Assembly: GCF_013041805.1 (NCBI RefSeq)
Contig: NZ_JABDRI010000069.1
Location: 1 to 64,000, forward strand
Source of the DNA: Lutibacter sp.
Lineage (GTDB): Bacteria; Bacteroidota; Bacteroidia; Flavobacteriales; Flavobacteriaceae
Length of the DNA: 64,000 nucleotides
Direction of reading: 5' to 3'
In this document: positions 53,152 through 60,456 of the stretch, one piece after another
Layout of the letters: each line of letters starts with the position of its first letter
Numbering within the stretch: the first letter of the stretch is position 1
Made by a program: the position numbers and the translations under genes
Notes under the pieces: model-generated
Told to the model about the DNA's origin: nothing
The model's input: the letters and a program-made list of their open reading frames with translations, nothing else
The model's database searches: none

Positions 53152-53919
53152 ATGAAAAATATTTTAAAAAGTATTGTTTTAATTGCATTCTTATTTTTGA
53201 GCTGCAGTAAAAATGATAATGTAGAGAATGTTTTAATTAATGACAATTATCCATATATAAAGCAAGTTGGTTATTCAGCAAACGATATTTTATCTGATAA
53301 AATATTTAAGAATATTTACTTTGAAGTGATGTATGTTGATGGTTTTAAACCAACGGACAATACGTTGAATAATCTTAAAAGTTTTATTGAATCTAGAACC
53401 TATAAAACAGCTATTGTAGTTGAAACAAGATTGATTGACATTTCCTTAAAGTCAATCTATTCAATGGATGATGTAAGAAATATAGAAGACGCTAATAAAA
53501 CAATGTTTACCGATGAAAATCTATTGGTAATTTCTGCCCTTTTTTTAAATGGAAATTCATCGAGTAATACAGATACTGGAGTAGTGTTAGGAACGGCCTA
53601 CAGAAACACCTCGTTTGTTATGTTTGAAGAAACCATACATTCTTTTTCTGACAGTCCTTTTGAGCCAAGTCGTGAAGTTTTGGAATCTACAGTAATGCTC
53701 CATGAATTTTGTCACTTATTAGGGTTGGTAAATATAGGCACTAATATGGTTGAAGATCATCAGGATACCGAACACGGAGCACATTGTACTGACCAAAACT
53801 GCTTAATGTATTATCAAGTTGAAAACGGAAAAAGTATTAAAGACATGATTGTTGGTGGTGCAATGCCACAATTAGATTTATTTTGTTTAGAAGATTTAAA
53901 AGCCAATGGAGGAAGATAA
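53152..53919 (+). CDS. Lipoprotein metalloprotease of the metzincin type
   Basis: Putative surface or periplasmic zinc protease of 255 aa. MKNILKSIVLIAFLFLSCSK has the lipobox FLSC (cysteine near residue 18). The zinc site is HEFCHLLGL (about residues 183-191), giving HExxHxxG. The third ligand expected at the next position is replaced by asparagine (LVN), but about 18 residues later comes HCTDQNCLMYY (about 210-220), which fits the archaemetzincin pattern HCx4CxM including the Met-turn. The loop between them (NIGTNMVEDHQDTEHGA) looks like an insertion. Substrate unknown. It is the last gene of the plus-strand block that starts at the DUF4382 gene. Confidence 0.85.
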   Translation: MKNILKSIVLIAFLFLSCSKNDNVENVLINDNYPYIKQVGYSANDILSDKIFKNIYFEVMYVDGFKPTDNTLNNLKSFIESRTYKTAIVVETRLIDISLKSIYSMDDVRNIEDANKTMFTDENLLVISALFLNGNSSSNTDTGVVLGTAYRNTSFVMFEETIHSFSDSPFEPSREVLESTVMLHEFCHLLGLVNIGTNMVEDHQDTEHGAHCTDQNCLMYYQVENGKSIKDMIVGGAMPQLDLFCLEDLKANGGR

Positions 53920-54002
53920 ACAGGCTTAAATCTTAATAAAATAGATATTCTGTAGTTAAAATTTTTAATATAAATACAGTTAGCTTGTTTTTTAGGAAAT
54001 AA

Positions 54003-54050
54003 TTATAAAATTTGACTTGCCAAGAGTTTTTATCAGTAAGTTTTTGTGTA
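54003..54050 (-). pseudogene. Remnant of the 3' end of a yhcC-like gene
   Basis: Read on the minus strand this segment gives KLTDKNSWQVKFYNYF, closely matching the C-terminus of the YhcC protein encoded at 54880-55821 (KLSDKNSWQGKYYKSS). About 34 of 48 nucleotides match between 54003-54050 and the corresponding end of yhcC. The rest of the gene is missing. It lies on the far side of the TSUP gene, so that gene is bracketed by the live yhcC 3' end and this degraded copy. Confidence 0.65.
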
Positions 54051-54089
54051 TAAAAATAACATGTCTTAAACTTACAAAACATTTATTAA

Positions 54090-54818
54090 CTAAAACAGTA
54101 TTATTTTAGAAAGTGTTATAATACCTGTTATAAAAATTAGCAAAAGCACTATTGATTTAAATTTTTCTTCAGAAATGGCATTTAGTATTTTCTTTCCTAA
54201 ATAAGTTCCAATAATACTTACTACGAATAAAATAGGAATTAAATATAAATCGTGTTTATGAACATAACCATTTGTAAAATAAACAATACTTCTGCTAAAA
54301 TCAATTCCTAAATCTATAATAGCTGAGGTAGCTATAAATGTTTCCATTTTTAAACTAAATGCAGCTAAAGTAATTCCTCTTATTGCTCCTCCTGTTCCTA
54401 TTATTCCTGCAATTAAACCAGAAAAAACACCTCCAAAAATAGAATTTTTCACAGTAGGTTTAATTACAATATTTTTAAATAAGAATAATGTTAAACTTGT
54501 TCCTATTAAAAATAAAGCTAGCAAAATTTCCAAAATATTAGATTTCATAAATTTACTATAATAAGCTCCAATGATTACAAAAATAATTGCCGGAATACCA
54601 ATTGAAATAATTAGTTTTTTGTCAAATCCTTTTCTGAAAAAGGCAATTTTAGTAATATTACTTGACACATGAAAAATGGCTGTAATTCCTAAAACTGAAT
54701 GAAAATCTAAAAAGAAACTTGCAATAGGAATAAAAAATAATGAAGAGCCAAACCCTCCAACAGTACCAAGAATTTCAGCAAGGAGTGCTAGAAAGATAAA
54801 TAATAATAAATAATCCAA
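54090..54818 (-). CDS. TSUP family membrane transporter (TauE/SafE type)
   Basis: Inner-membrane anion exporter or permease of the TSUP family, 242 aa, with about eight hydrophobic segments (from residue 4 to 240). The first half opens LLAEILGTVGGFGSSLFFIP (about residues 8-27), and the second half repeats the signature as GLIAGIIGTGGAIRGITLAAF (about 134-154), the usual inverted-repeat layout. Family members move sulfite, sulfoacetate or other organosulfur anions; none can be chosen here. It is on the minus strand 61 bp after yhcC. A degraded copy of the yhcC 3' end lies on its other side, which may reflect how the gene came to this spot. Confidence 0.9.
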   Translation of the reverse strand: MDYLLLFIFLALLAEILGTVGGFGSSLFFIPIASFFLDFHSVLGITAIFHVSSNITKIAFFRKGFDKKLIISIGIPAIIFVIIGAYYSKFMKSNILEILLALFLIGTSLTLFLFKNIVIKPTVKNSIFGGVFSGLIAGIIGTGGAIRGITLAAFSLKMETFIATSAIIDLGIDFSRSIVYFTNGYVHKHDLYLIPILFVVSIIGTYLGKKILNAISEEKFKSIVLLLIFITGIITLSKIILF

Positions 54819-54879
54819 AATATTTTTTTAAAATTATTTTAATGGGATTATTAAAAAGCTGATTAAAGTTACAACTTTT

Positions 54880-55821
54880 TTAGTTATTTGAAGACTTATA
54901 ATATTTCCCTTGCCAGCTATTTTTATCACTTAGTTTTTTATCTATTTTAGCAACAACTTCAAAGTTTTTCAAATGATTCCATTTTGGAGCTATAAGTAAA
55001 TTTTGCGGTGTTTCACTTATAAAACGTTCAATAATAATATCGGGTCTTAAAAATCCAATAAAATCAGTTATAAAATCAATATATTTTTCGGAAGTAAATA
55101 GGTTAAAATTCTCAGGGTTTCTTTTGTATTGAACTTCCATTACCGAGTTTTTTACAATTTGCAAATGGTGTAGTTTTAAGGTGTTTATGGGCAATTTTGA
55201 AATTTTAGAAGCGTGATGCAACAATTCGCTTTTTGATTCACCAGGCAGTCCAATTATTAAATGTGCTCCTAAATGAAATCCTTTGTTTGTACAATTTTCA
55301 AAAGCCATTGCTGTTTCTTCAAAAGTATGACAACGGTTTACATTTTCTAAAGTTCTATTTAAAGTGCTTTCAACACCAAATTCTAATGAAATGAAGTATT
55401 TTTTAGATAAAAAAGATAAATAATCAATAATTTCTTGTGAAATACAATCAGGTCTGGTGCCAATTACTAAGCCAATCACTCCTTCAACATTTAAGGCCTC
55501 TTCATATAGTTGTTTGAGCGATTCCAAATTAGTGTAGGTATTTGTATACGCTTGAAAATAAGCTAGGTATTGTTGTGTTTTATATTTTTTACCAAAAAAG
55601 GAAATGCCTTGTTCTAATTGCTCTTTAATGCTTTTTGTAGGTTCGCAATAATCTGGATTAAACGTATTGTTATTGCAATAAGTACAACCTCCATATCCTT
55701 TTGAACCATCTCTGTTAGGACATGAAAAACCAATATCTAAAGATATTTTTTGAACTCTTTCACCAAAAGTGGATTTGATGAATGAAGAATAATCTAAGTA
55801 ACGTTTTCCTACAAATTGCAT
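54880..55821 (-). CDS. yhcC: TIGR01212-family radical SAM protein (YhcC)
   Basis: Radical S-adenosylmethionine enzyme of unknown reaction, 313 aa. FGERVQKISLDIGFSCPNRD leads into GSKGYGGCTYCNNNTF, so the 4Fe-4S cluster cysteines are in C-PNRDGSKGYGG-C-TY-C (about residues 32, 44 and 47), the long spacing typical of this family. GLVIGTRPDCI (about 136-146), FISLEFGVES (about 162-171) and LGAHLIIGLPGES (about 205-217) are conserved barrel strands. Recognition of the family is firm, its substrate is not known. It is transcribed divergently from the GreA/B-like gene and precedes the TSUP gene. Confidence 0.93.
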   Translation of the reverse strand: MQFVGKRYLDYSSFIKSTFGERVQKISLDIGFSCPNRDGSKGYGGCTYCNNNTFNPDYCEPTKSIKEQLEQGISFFGKKYKTQQYLAYFQAYTNTYTNLESLKQLYEEALNVEGVIGLVIGTRPDCISQEIIDYLSFLSKKYFISLEFGVESTLNRTLENVNRCHTFEETAMAFENCTNKGFHLGAHLIIGLPGESKSELLHHASKISKLPINTLKLHHLQIVKNSVMEVQYKRNPENFNLFTSEKYIDFITDFIGFLRPDIIIERFISETPQNLLIAPKWNHLKNFEVVAKIDKKLSDKNSWQGKYYKSSNN

Positions 55822-55884
55822 CTAAAAAATTGTTTTACAAAATTATCAAAAGAAGTTGAATTGCGTTACATTTACTTAGTAATT

Positions 55885-56340
55885 ATGAAGAATATCTTGG
55901 AAATTAAAAAGAAATTATACGAAGCCTGTTTGTTGTTTGTTGAAGAAAAAAGCCACACAGTTGTATCAATTATTGAATCTAATAAAAAAGCATTGTTTTC
56001 TGAAACAAAAAGTTCGGCAGGAGATAAACATGAAACTGGCAGAGCTATGTTGCAATTAGAAATGGAAAAAGCAAGTCAGCAATTAGCGTCTATTGTTGAA
56101 ATGAAAGAAACTCTAGCGAAAATTCCAACTAAAAAAACTTCAGAGATTATATGTTTAGGAAGCTTAATTCAAACAACAAAAGCGAATTACTATTTAACTA
56201 TAAGTGTAGGTAAAATTACTATTGAAAATAAAGATTATTTTGCTGTTTCAATTGATTCACCAATAGGGAAACAATTGTTGGGTAAAAAAAATGGGGATTT
56301 CATTGCTTTTAACGAAGCAGAGATTTTGAGCGTGTTTTAA
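55885..56340 (+). CDS. GreA/GreB-like small protein
   Basis: Cytoplasmic protein of 151 aa from the ATG at 55885 (MKNILEIKKKLYEACLLFVE). An in-frame ATG at 55816 would add 23 residues reaching into the start of yhcC and is not favoured. The N-terminal half is a likely coiled coil (about residues 1-85; SSAGDKHETGRAMLQLEMEK, then ASQQLASIVEMKETLAKIP), and the C-terminal half (about 95-150) has the GreA/B-type FKBP-like pattern CLGSLIQTTKANYYLTISVG and SPIGKQLLGKKNGD. The SPIGKxLLGKKxGD motif is the best evidence. It may act on RNA polymerase, but some database entries call such proteins 3-oxoacyl-ACP synthase, which this sequence does not support. Confidence 0.8.
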   Translation: MKNILEIKKKLYEACLLFVEEKSHTVVSIIESNKKALFSETKSSAGDKHETGRAMLQLEMEKASQQLASIVEMKETLAKIPTKKTSEIICLGSLIQTTKANYYLTISVGKITIENKDYFAVSIDSPIGKQLLGKKNGDFIAFNEAEILSVF

Positions 56341-56350
56341 TATATATGGT

Positions 56351-57130
56351 TTAAGAACACAGTTGCATAATTAGTAAATTGGCATATTTGAATTTGTAGT
56401 TGAGTAGATTTTTTAATTTTTGATTACTTACAATTTTAATGGTTCTATTTTCATTTTCTTTAAAAACAGGAAGTTCTAAATTACAATCCGAAAAAGCTTT
56501 GGTATAAAAATCTCTCCTTGTTGGATGGCTATCTGCACAGGCATTGAATACTTCATTCCAAATATTTTGTAATAGAATTTGTTCAATGATGTTAATACAA
56601 TCATCTCGATGAATCATATTCACATATCCCTCGGGATTGGGTATGGGCCTTCCGTTTTTAAAAAAGAAGGCTGGCTTTCTTTGGTATCCAAACAAACCAG
56701 CAAATCGTATTATGGTAGTTTCAGAATTTGGATTCTTATGAAACAACTGTTCAATATTTGCTAAATCGCATTCCTTTAAAGGATTGTTTTCTGTAATGAT
56801 GTCTTCTGAATTATGATATACAGAAGTTGAGCTAATAAAAATGATTTTTTTAATAGTAGATTTTTCTATAAATGAAATTAATTGTTTAAAACCTTCAATG
56901 TTTTTTGAAGGAATTGCAACAATTAATATTTCAGCACTTAAAAAAGATGAAATTTGATCACTAAGATTTTCTAATGATAAAATAAAAGCATTTATACCAC
57001 CTGAAACAAAGGTAGAAATTTTTGATTCGGAAGTAGTAGAACCATTAACTGAATATCCTTTTTTGATTAAAGAATAAGCTAATGGCTCTCCTAGCCAACC
57101 ACATCCAAAAAGACTAATTTTCTTATTCAT
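56351..57130 (-). CDS. NAD(P)-binding epimerase-like protein (extended SDR, YeeZ-like)
   Basis: Rossmann-fold protein of 259 aa. ISLFGCGWLGEPLAYSLIKKG (residues 5-25) has the GCGWLG dinucleotide-binding motif of the YeeZ group in place of the usual GxxGxxG. LIVAIPSK (about 69-76) and FISSTSVYHNSEDIITENNP (about 97-116) are epimerase-like, with a serine and tyrosine in the SSTSVY position, but the YxxxK of true SDRs is not apparent. RFAGLFGYQR (about 142-151) and NMIHRDDCINII (about 171-182) complete the family pattern. The substrate is unknown. It precedes the prolyl oligopeptidase gene (21 bp away, same strand upstream). Confidence 0.85.
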   Translation of the reverse strand: MNKKISLFGCGWLGEPLAYSLIKKGYSVNGSTTSESKISTFVSGGINAFILSLENLSDQISSFLSAEILIVAIPSKNIEGFKQLISFIEKSTIKKIIFISSTSVYHNSEDIITENNPLKECDLANIEQLFHKNPNSETTIIRFAGLFGYQRKPAFFFKNGRPIPNPEGYVNMIHRDDCINIIEQILLQNIWNEVFNACADSHPTRRDFYTKAFSDCNLELPVFKENENRTIKIVSNQKLKNLLNYKFKYANLLIMQLCS

Positions 57131-57151
57131 TCTTGGACTGTTTAATCTATA

Positions 57152-59296
57152 TTAACCTTTAATTTTTGTTTTACTTGGCAATTCTTTATACCCCATATTA
57201 TAGAAAGTAAAACCAAAAATATCAGCATATTGTTCTATTGTTTTTGAAACAGGTGTTCCAGCTCCGTGACCAGCATTTGTTTCAATTCTAATTACGGTTG
57301 GATTATTTCCTTGCTGTTTAGATTGTAATTCTGCAGCAAACTTAAATGAATGTGCAGGTACAACTCTATCATCATGGTCACCAGTAGTTACTAAAGTTGC
57401 AGGATATTCAACACCTTCTTTAATGGTATGAACAGGTGAATACCCTTTCAAATATTCAAACATTTCTTTTGAATCTTCGGCAGTTCCATAATCATAAGCC
57501 CAACCAGCTCCAGCGGTAAATGTGTGATATCTAAGCATATCCATAACGCCAACGGCAGGTAAGGCAACTTTCATTAATTCTGGTCGCTGAGTCATAGTTG
57601 CTCCAACTAATAAGCCGCCATTAGAACCACCTCTAATTGCTAAATAGTCTGAAGAAGTATAATTATTTTCAATTAAATATTCTGCAGCGGCAATAAAGTC
57701 ATCAAAAACATTTTGTTTTTGCATTTTAGTTCCTGCTTTATGCCAAGATTTACCATATTCACCACCACCACGTAAATTAGGAACAGCGTAAATACCACCT
57801 TGCTCCATCCAAACTGCATTAGTAATACTAAAAGAAGGAGTTAAACTAATATTAAACCCTCCATAACCATACAAAATAGTTGGATTTTTTCCATTTAACT
57901 CTGTTCCTTTTTTGTATGAAATAAGCATAGGAATTTTAGTTCCGTCTTTAGAAGTGTAAAATATTTGTTTAGATTCATAGCCGTCAGAATCAAAATCAAT
58001 AGCAGGTTTTTTATACAATTCTGAAACTCCATTAGTAGGTTTAAATGAATAAATTGAACCAGGAGTTATATAATTTGAAAACGAGTAATAAATGGTTTCT
58101 GCATTAAATTTACCGCCAAAACCACCAGCAGTTCCAATGCCAGGAAGTTCAATATCTCTAATTAATTTTCCATTAAAATCATATTGTTTTATTTGAGAAA
58201 CAGCATCAACCATGTAATTTGTAAAAATAAATCCACTTGCAGTAGAAGGTGATAATACATTTTTAGTTTCAGGAATTACATCAACCCAGTTTTCTGAACT
58301 TGGCTTGTTACTGTTCACCTTTACAATGCGTTTATTTGGAGCATTTAAATTAGTCACTAATAACAATGTTTCACCCCTATTATCTAGCACATATGTATCA
58401 TATTCAAATCCTTTAATTACAGGAATTATTTTACCATTTGGTTTTGATAAATCTCGAAGATATAATTCGTTTCCTGAGGTAGATTTAGAGGCCCTTATAG
58501 ATAAAAATCGACCGTCTTCAGTAACGGAACCATTTACATATCTAAACTTCTCAGTATTACCAAAAATAATAGCATCATCAAATTGTTTGGTCCCTATTTT
58601 GTGATAAAATAATCTATGTTGATCAGTTTTTGCTGAAAGTTCACTTCCTTTTGGTTTTTCGTAGCTTGAATAATAGAAACCTTCGTTTCCTTTCCATGAC
58701 ATTCCACTAAATTTAACATCAATAATAGTATCTTCTTTTATTTCTTTCGTAATAGCATCCATTATAATTATTTTACGCCAATCTGAGCCACCTTCAGAAA
58801 TTGCATAAGCAAGCGTATTTCCATCTTTTGAAAAGGATAAACCACCTAATGAAGTTGTTCCATCTTCAGAAAAAGTATTGGGATCTAAAAAAACTTCAGG
58901 ATCTTCATTTTCTTTATGTCTATAAATAACATATTGATTTTGTAAACCGTTATTTTTGTAGAAATACGTGTATTCACCTTCTTTAAAGGGAGCTCCAATT
59001 TTTTCATAATTCCATAATTTTTCTAACCTATTTTTTAATTCTTCACGATATGGAATATTGGCTAAATAATCAAATGTAACTTGATTTTGAGCAGTAACCC
59101 ATTCAGCAGTTTCTTCAGACATATCATCTTCTAGCCATCGATAAGGGTCTTTAACTTGTGTTCCAAAATAGTTTGTAACAGTATCAACTTGTTTTGTAAT
59201 AGGGTAGTTCAATTTCACTTCATTTTTTGCAGAGTCAGAATTTTTACAAGAAAGTATAAAAACACTAATCATTGTTAATAAAAGAATTTTTTTCAT
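57152..59296 (-). CDS. Prolyl oligopeptidase (S9A) lipoprotein
   Basis: Serine peptidase cleaving short peptides after proline, 714 aa, the typical length. MKKILLLTMISVFILSCKNS is a lipoprotein signal (cysteine near residue 17), so it is anchored in the periplasm or outer membrane. The N-terminal part is a propeller (about residues 80-410, with DPYRWLEDD at 51-59) that restricts substrate size. The catalytic domain has GYGGFNISLTPSFS (about 467-480), RGGGEYGKSWHKAG (about 499-512), the nucleophile GGSNGGLLVGA (about 548-558), TTGDHDDRVVPAHSF (aspartate, about 634-648) and NAGHGAG (histidine, about 669-675). It follows the DoxX gene, separated by a strong terminator. Confidence 0.95.
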   Translation of the reverse strand: MKKILLLTMISVFILSCKNSDSAKNEVKLNYPITKQVDTVTNYFGTQVKDPYRWLEDDMSEETAEWVTAQNQVTFDYLANIPYREELKNRLEKLWNYEKIGAPFKEGEYTYFYKNNGLQNQYVIYRHKENEDPEVFLDPNTFSEDGTTSLGGLSFSKDGNTLAYAISEGGSDWRKIIIMDAITKEIKEDTIIDVKFSGMSWKGNEGFYYSSYEKPKGSELSAKTDQHRLFYHKIGTKQFDDAIIFGNTEKFRYVNGSVTEDGRFLSIRASKSTSGNELYLRDLSKPNGKIIPVIKGFEYDTYVLDNRGETLLLVTNLNAPNKRIVKVNSNKPSSENWVDVIPETKNVLSPSTASGFIFTNYMVDAVSQIKQYDFNGKLIRDIELPGIGTAGGFGGKFNAETIYYSFSNYITPGSIYSFKPTNGVSELYKKPAIDFDSDGYESKQIFYTSKDGTKIPMLISYKKGTELNGKNPTILYGYGGFNISLTPSFSITNAVWMEQGGIYAVPNLRGGGEYGKSWHKAGTKMQKQNVFDDFIAAAEYLIENNYTSSDYLAIRGGSNGGLLVGATMTQRPELMKVALPAVGVMDMLRYHTFTAGAGWAYDYGTAEDSKEMFEYLKGYSPVHTIKEGVEYPATLVTTGDHDDRVVPAHSFKFAAELQSKQQGNNPTVIRIETNAGHGAGTPVSKTIEQYADIFGFTFYNMGYKELPSKTKIKG

Positions 59297-59329
59297 TGTT
59301 CGTTTTTTTTGAATTTAACAAATTTAATT

Positions 59330-59358
59330 AAAAAAGGCGTACTCAATTGAGTATGCCT
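59330..59358 (-). terminator. Intrinsic terminator after the minus-strand DoxX gene
   Basis: A near-perfect palindrome of 24 bp (59335-59358; AGGCGTACTCAA joined to TTGAGTATGCCT) is followed on the minus strand by a T-run (59335-59330 and beyond). It separates the DoxX gene from the prolyl oligopeptidase gene. Confidence 0.9.
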
Positions 59359-59390
59359 ATTAATTTAAGTTTTATTTAAGAACAAAAAGA

Positions 59391-59762
59391 TTAAAATAAT
59401 GTTTTAAACTTTTTCCAATTTGCATACATTAAAATAATATTCAGAATTGCTACTACAGCAGCTAGAATAATTCCGGCTGGTGCTAATACCAAATGAAAAA
59501 GTATAATATTTGTTGAAATAATAGCAGTCAAAATCAAAGCAAGCCCTGTCCATTTATTAATTATTAAAAGTAGTCCAGCTACAACTTCTGTTACACCAAT
59601 CAAAGGAAACATGTAACCAGAATTTATGAGTGCCCCCATAAAATCTGCTGGAGGACCTTCCATAGTTGGCATTGGAAGAAAATGAAAAAATTTATTAGCT
59701 CCAAAAACTACTAAAATTAGTCCTAAAAGTAATCTAAACACCATGGTTAATTTCGAGTTCAT
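59391..59762 (-). CDS. DoxX-family membrane protein
   Basis: Inner-membrane protein of 123 aa with four hydrophobic helices (about residues 6-24, 45-66, 69-92 and 96-114). LLLGLILVVFGANKFFHFLP (about 11-30) is the DoxX start, including the GxNKF pattern, and GVTEVVAGLLLIINKWTGLALILTA covers the second and third helices. DoxX proteins are linked to thiosulfate:quinone oxidoreduction and, in other taxa, to thiol stress complexes; no partner is encoded here. It is monocistronic and diverges from the thioredoxin gene across a gap containing a good promoter for the latter. Confidence 0.87.
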   Translation of the reverse strand: MNSKLTMVFRLLLGLILVVFGANKFFHFLPMPTMEGPPADFMGALINSGYMFPLIGVTEVVAGLLLIINKWTGLALILTAIISTNIILFHLVLAPAGIILAAVVAILNIILMYANWKKFKTLF

Positions 59763-59868
59763 AATAATTAAAGTTTTAGTTTATAATTAGTTAATTAATT
59801 TGTTAAATTACAAAATTAATTACAGATGTAACTTAAGTTACTGTTGTATTGTAAGTTTTTATGTCACT

Positions 59869-59898
59869 TTGCCGTCAAATAGAGTGGCATTAATATTG
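59869..59898 (+). promoter_or_regulatory. Promoter of the thioredoxin gene (TTG-N19-TAATATTG)
   Basis: TTG (59869-59871) is followed at exactly 19 bp by TAATATTG (59891-59898), a one-mismatch version of TAnnTTTG. The same TAATATTG variant occurs before the first microprotein gene. The ATG follows at 59929. Confidence 0.7.
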
Positions 59899-59928
59899 CT
59901 ATATTATTAAAAAATAAATTTAAAAGTA

Positions 59929-60288
59929 ATGACTGAATTATTGACAAAACAAGCCTTTTTGGATAAGGTTTTTAATTTCGAAACAAATAAAGAGTGGAAG
60001 TTTGAAGGTGATTTACCTTGTATTATTGATTTTTATGCAGATTGGTGTGGACCGTGTAAAGCTGTAGCACCAGTTTTAGAAGAACTTAGTAATGAATATG
60101 AAGGTAAAATAAACATCTATAAAGTAGATACTGAAGCGGAACAAGAATTAGCAGCTGCATTTGGTATTAGAAGTATTCCTTCTATACTATTTGTTCCTAA
60201 AGATGCAGAACCTCAAATGGCACAAGGAGCACTTCCAAAACACCAATTAGAGCAAATTATTGGAGATGTTTTAAAAGCATCTAAATAA
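59929..60288 (+). CDS. trxA: Thioredoxin
   Basis: Cytoplasmic thiol-disulfide reductant, 119 aa. The thioredoxin fold is complete: CIIDFYADWCGPCKAVAPVL (about residues 31-50) holds the WCGPCK active site, YKVDTEAEQELAAAFGIRSIPS (about 67-88) the cis-proline loop IRSIPS, and the helical end HQLEQIIGD follows. The N-terminal extension of about 20 residues (MTELLTKQAFLDKVFNFETN) contains no signal peptide. It has its own promoter and a strong terminator, so it is monocistronic. Other redox genes lie at 6.6-10.7 kb, but there is no direct link. Confidence 0.95.
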   Translation: MTELLTKQAFLDKVFNFETNKEWKFEGDLPCIIDFYADWCGPCKAVAPVLEELSNEYEGKINIYKVDTEAEQELAAAFGIRSIPSILFVPKDAEPQMAQGALPKHQLEQIIGDVLKASK

Positions 60289-60311
60289 TCTTAATAAACC
60301 CAAAAAAATGA

Positions 60312-60336
60312 AGCCGCACATTGTGCGGTTTTTTTA
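60312..60336 (+). terminator. Intrinsic terminator after trxA
   Basis: CCGCAC (60314-60319) pairs with GTGCGG (60323-60328) around an ATT loop, with AA/TT flanks, and runs into seven to eight Ts. A compact GC stem in AT-rich surroundings. Confidence 0.93.
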
Positions 60337-60456
60337 TTAACAAAAATTGAAGTGCAAAGTAGCAATCTATTTTTTCAATACTCTTCATAATTATAGATTA
60401 CCTTTACTAAGAATTAGTTAACAAATTAAATTTCACCGAAAAAAATAGGAGTGAAC

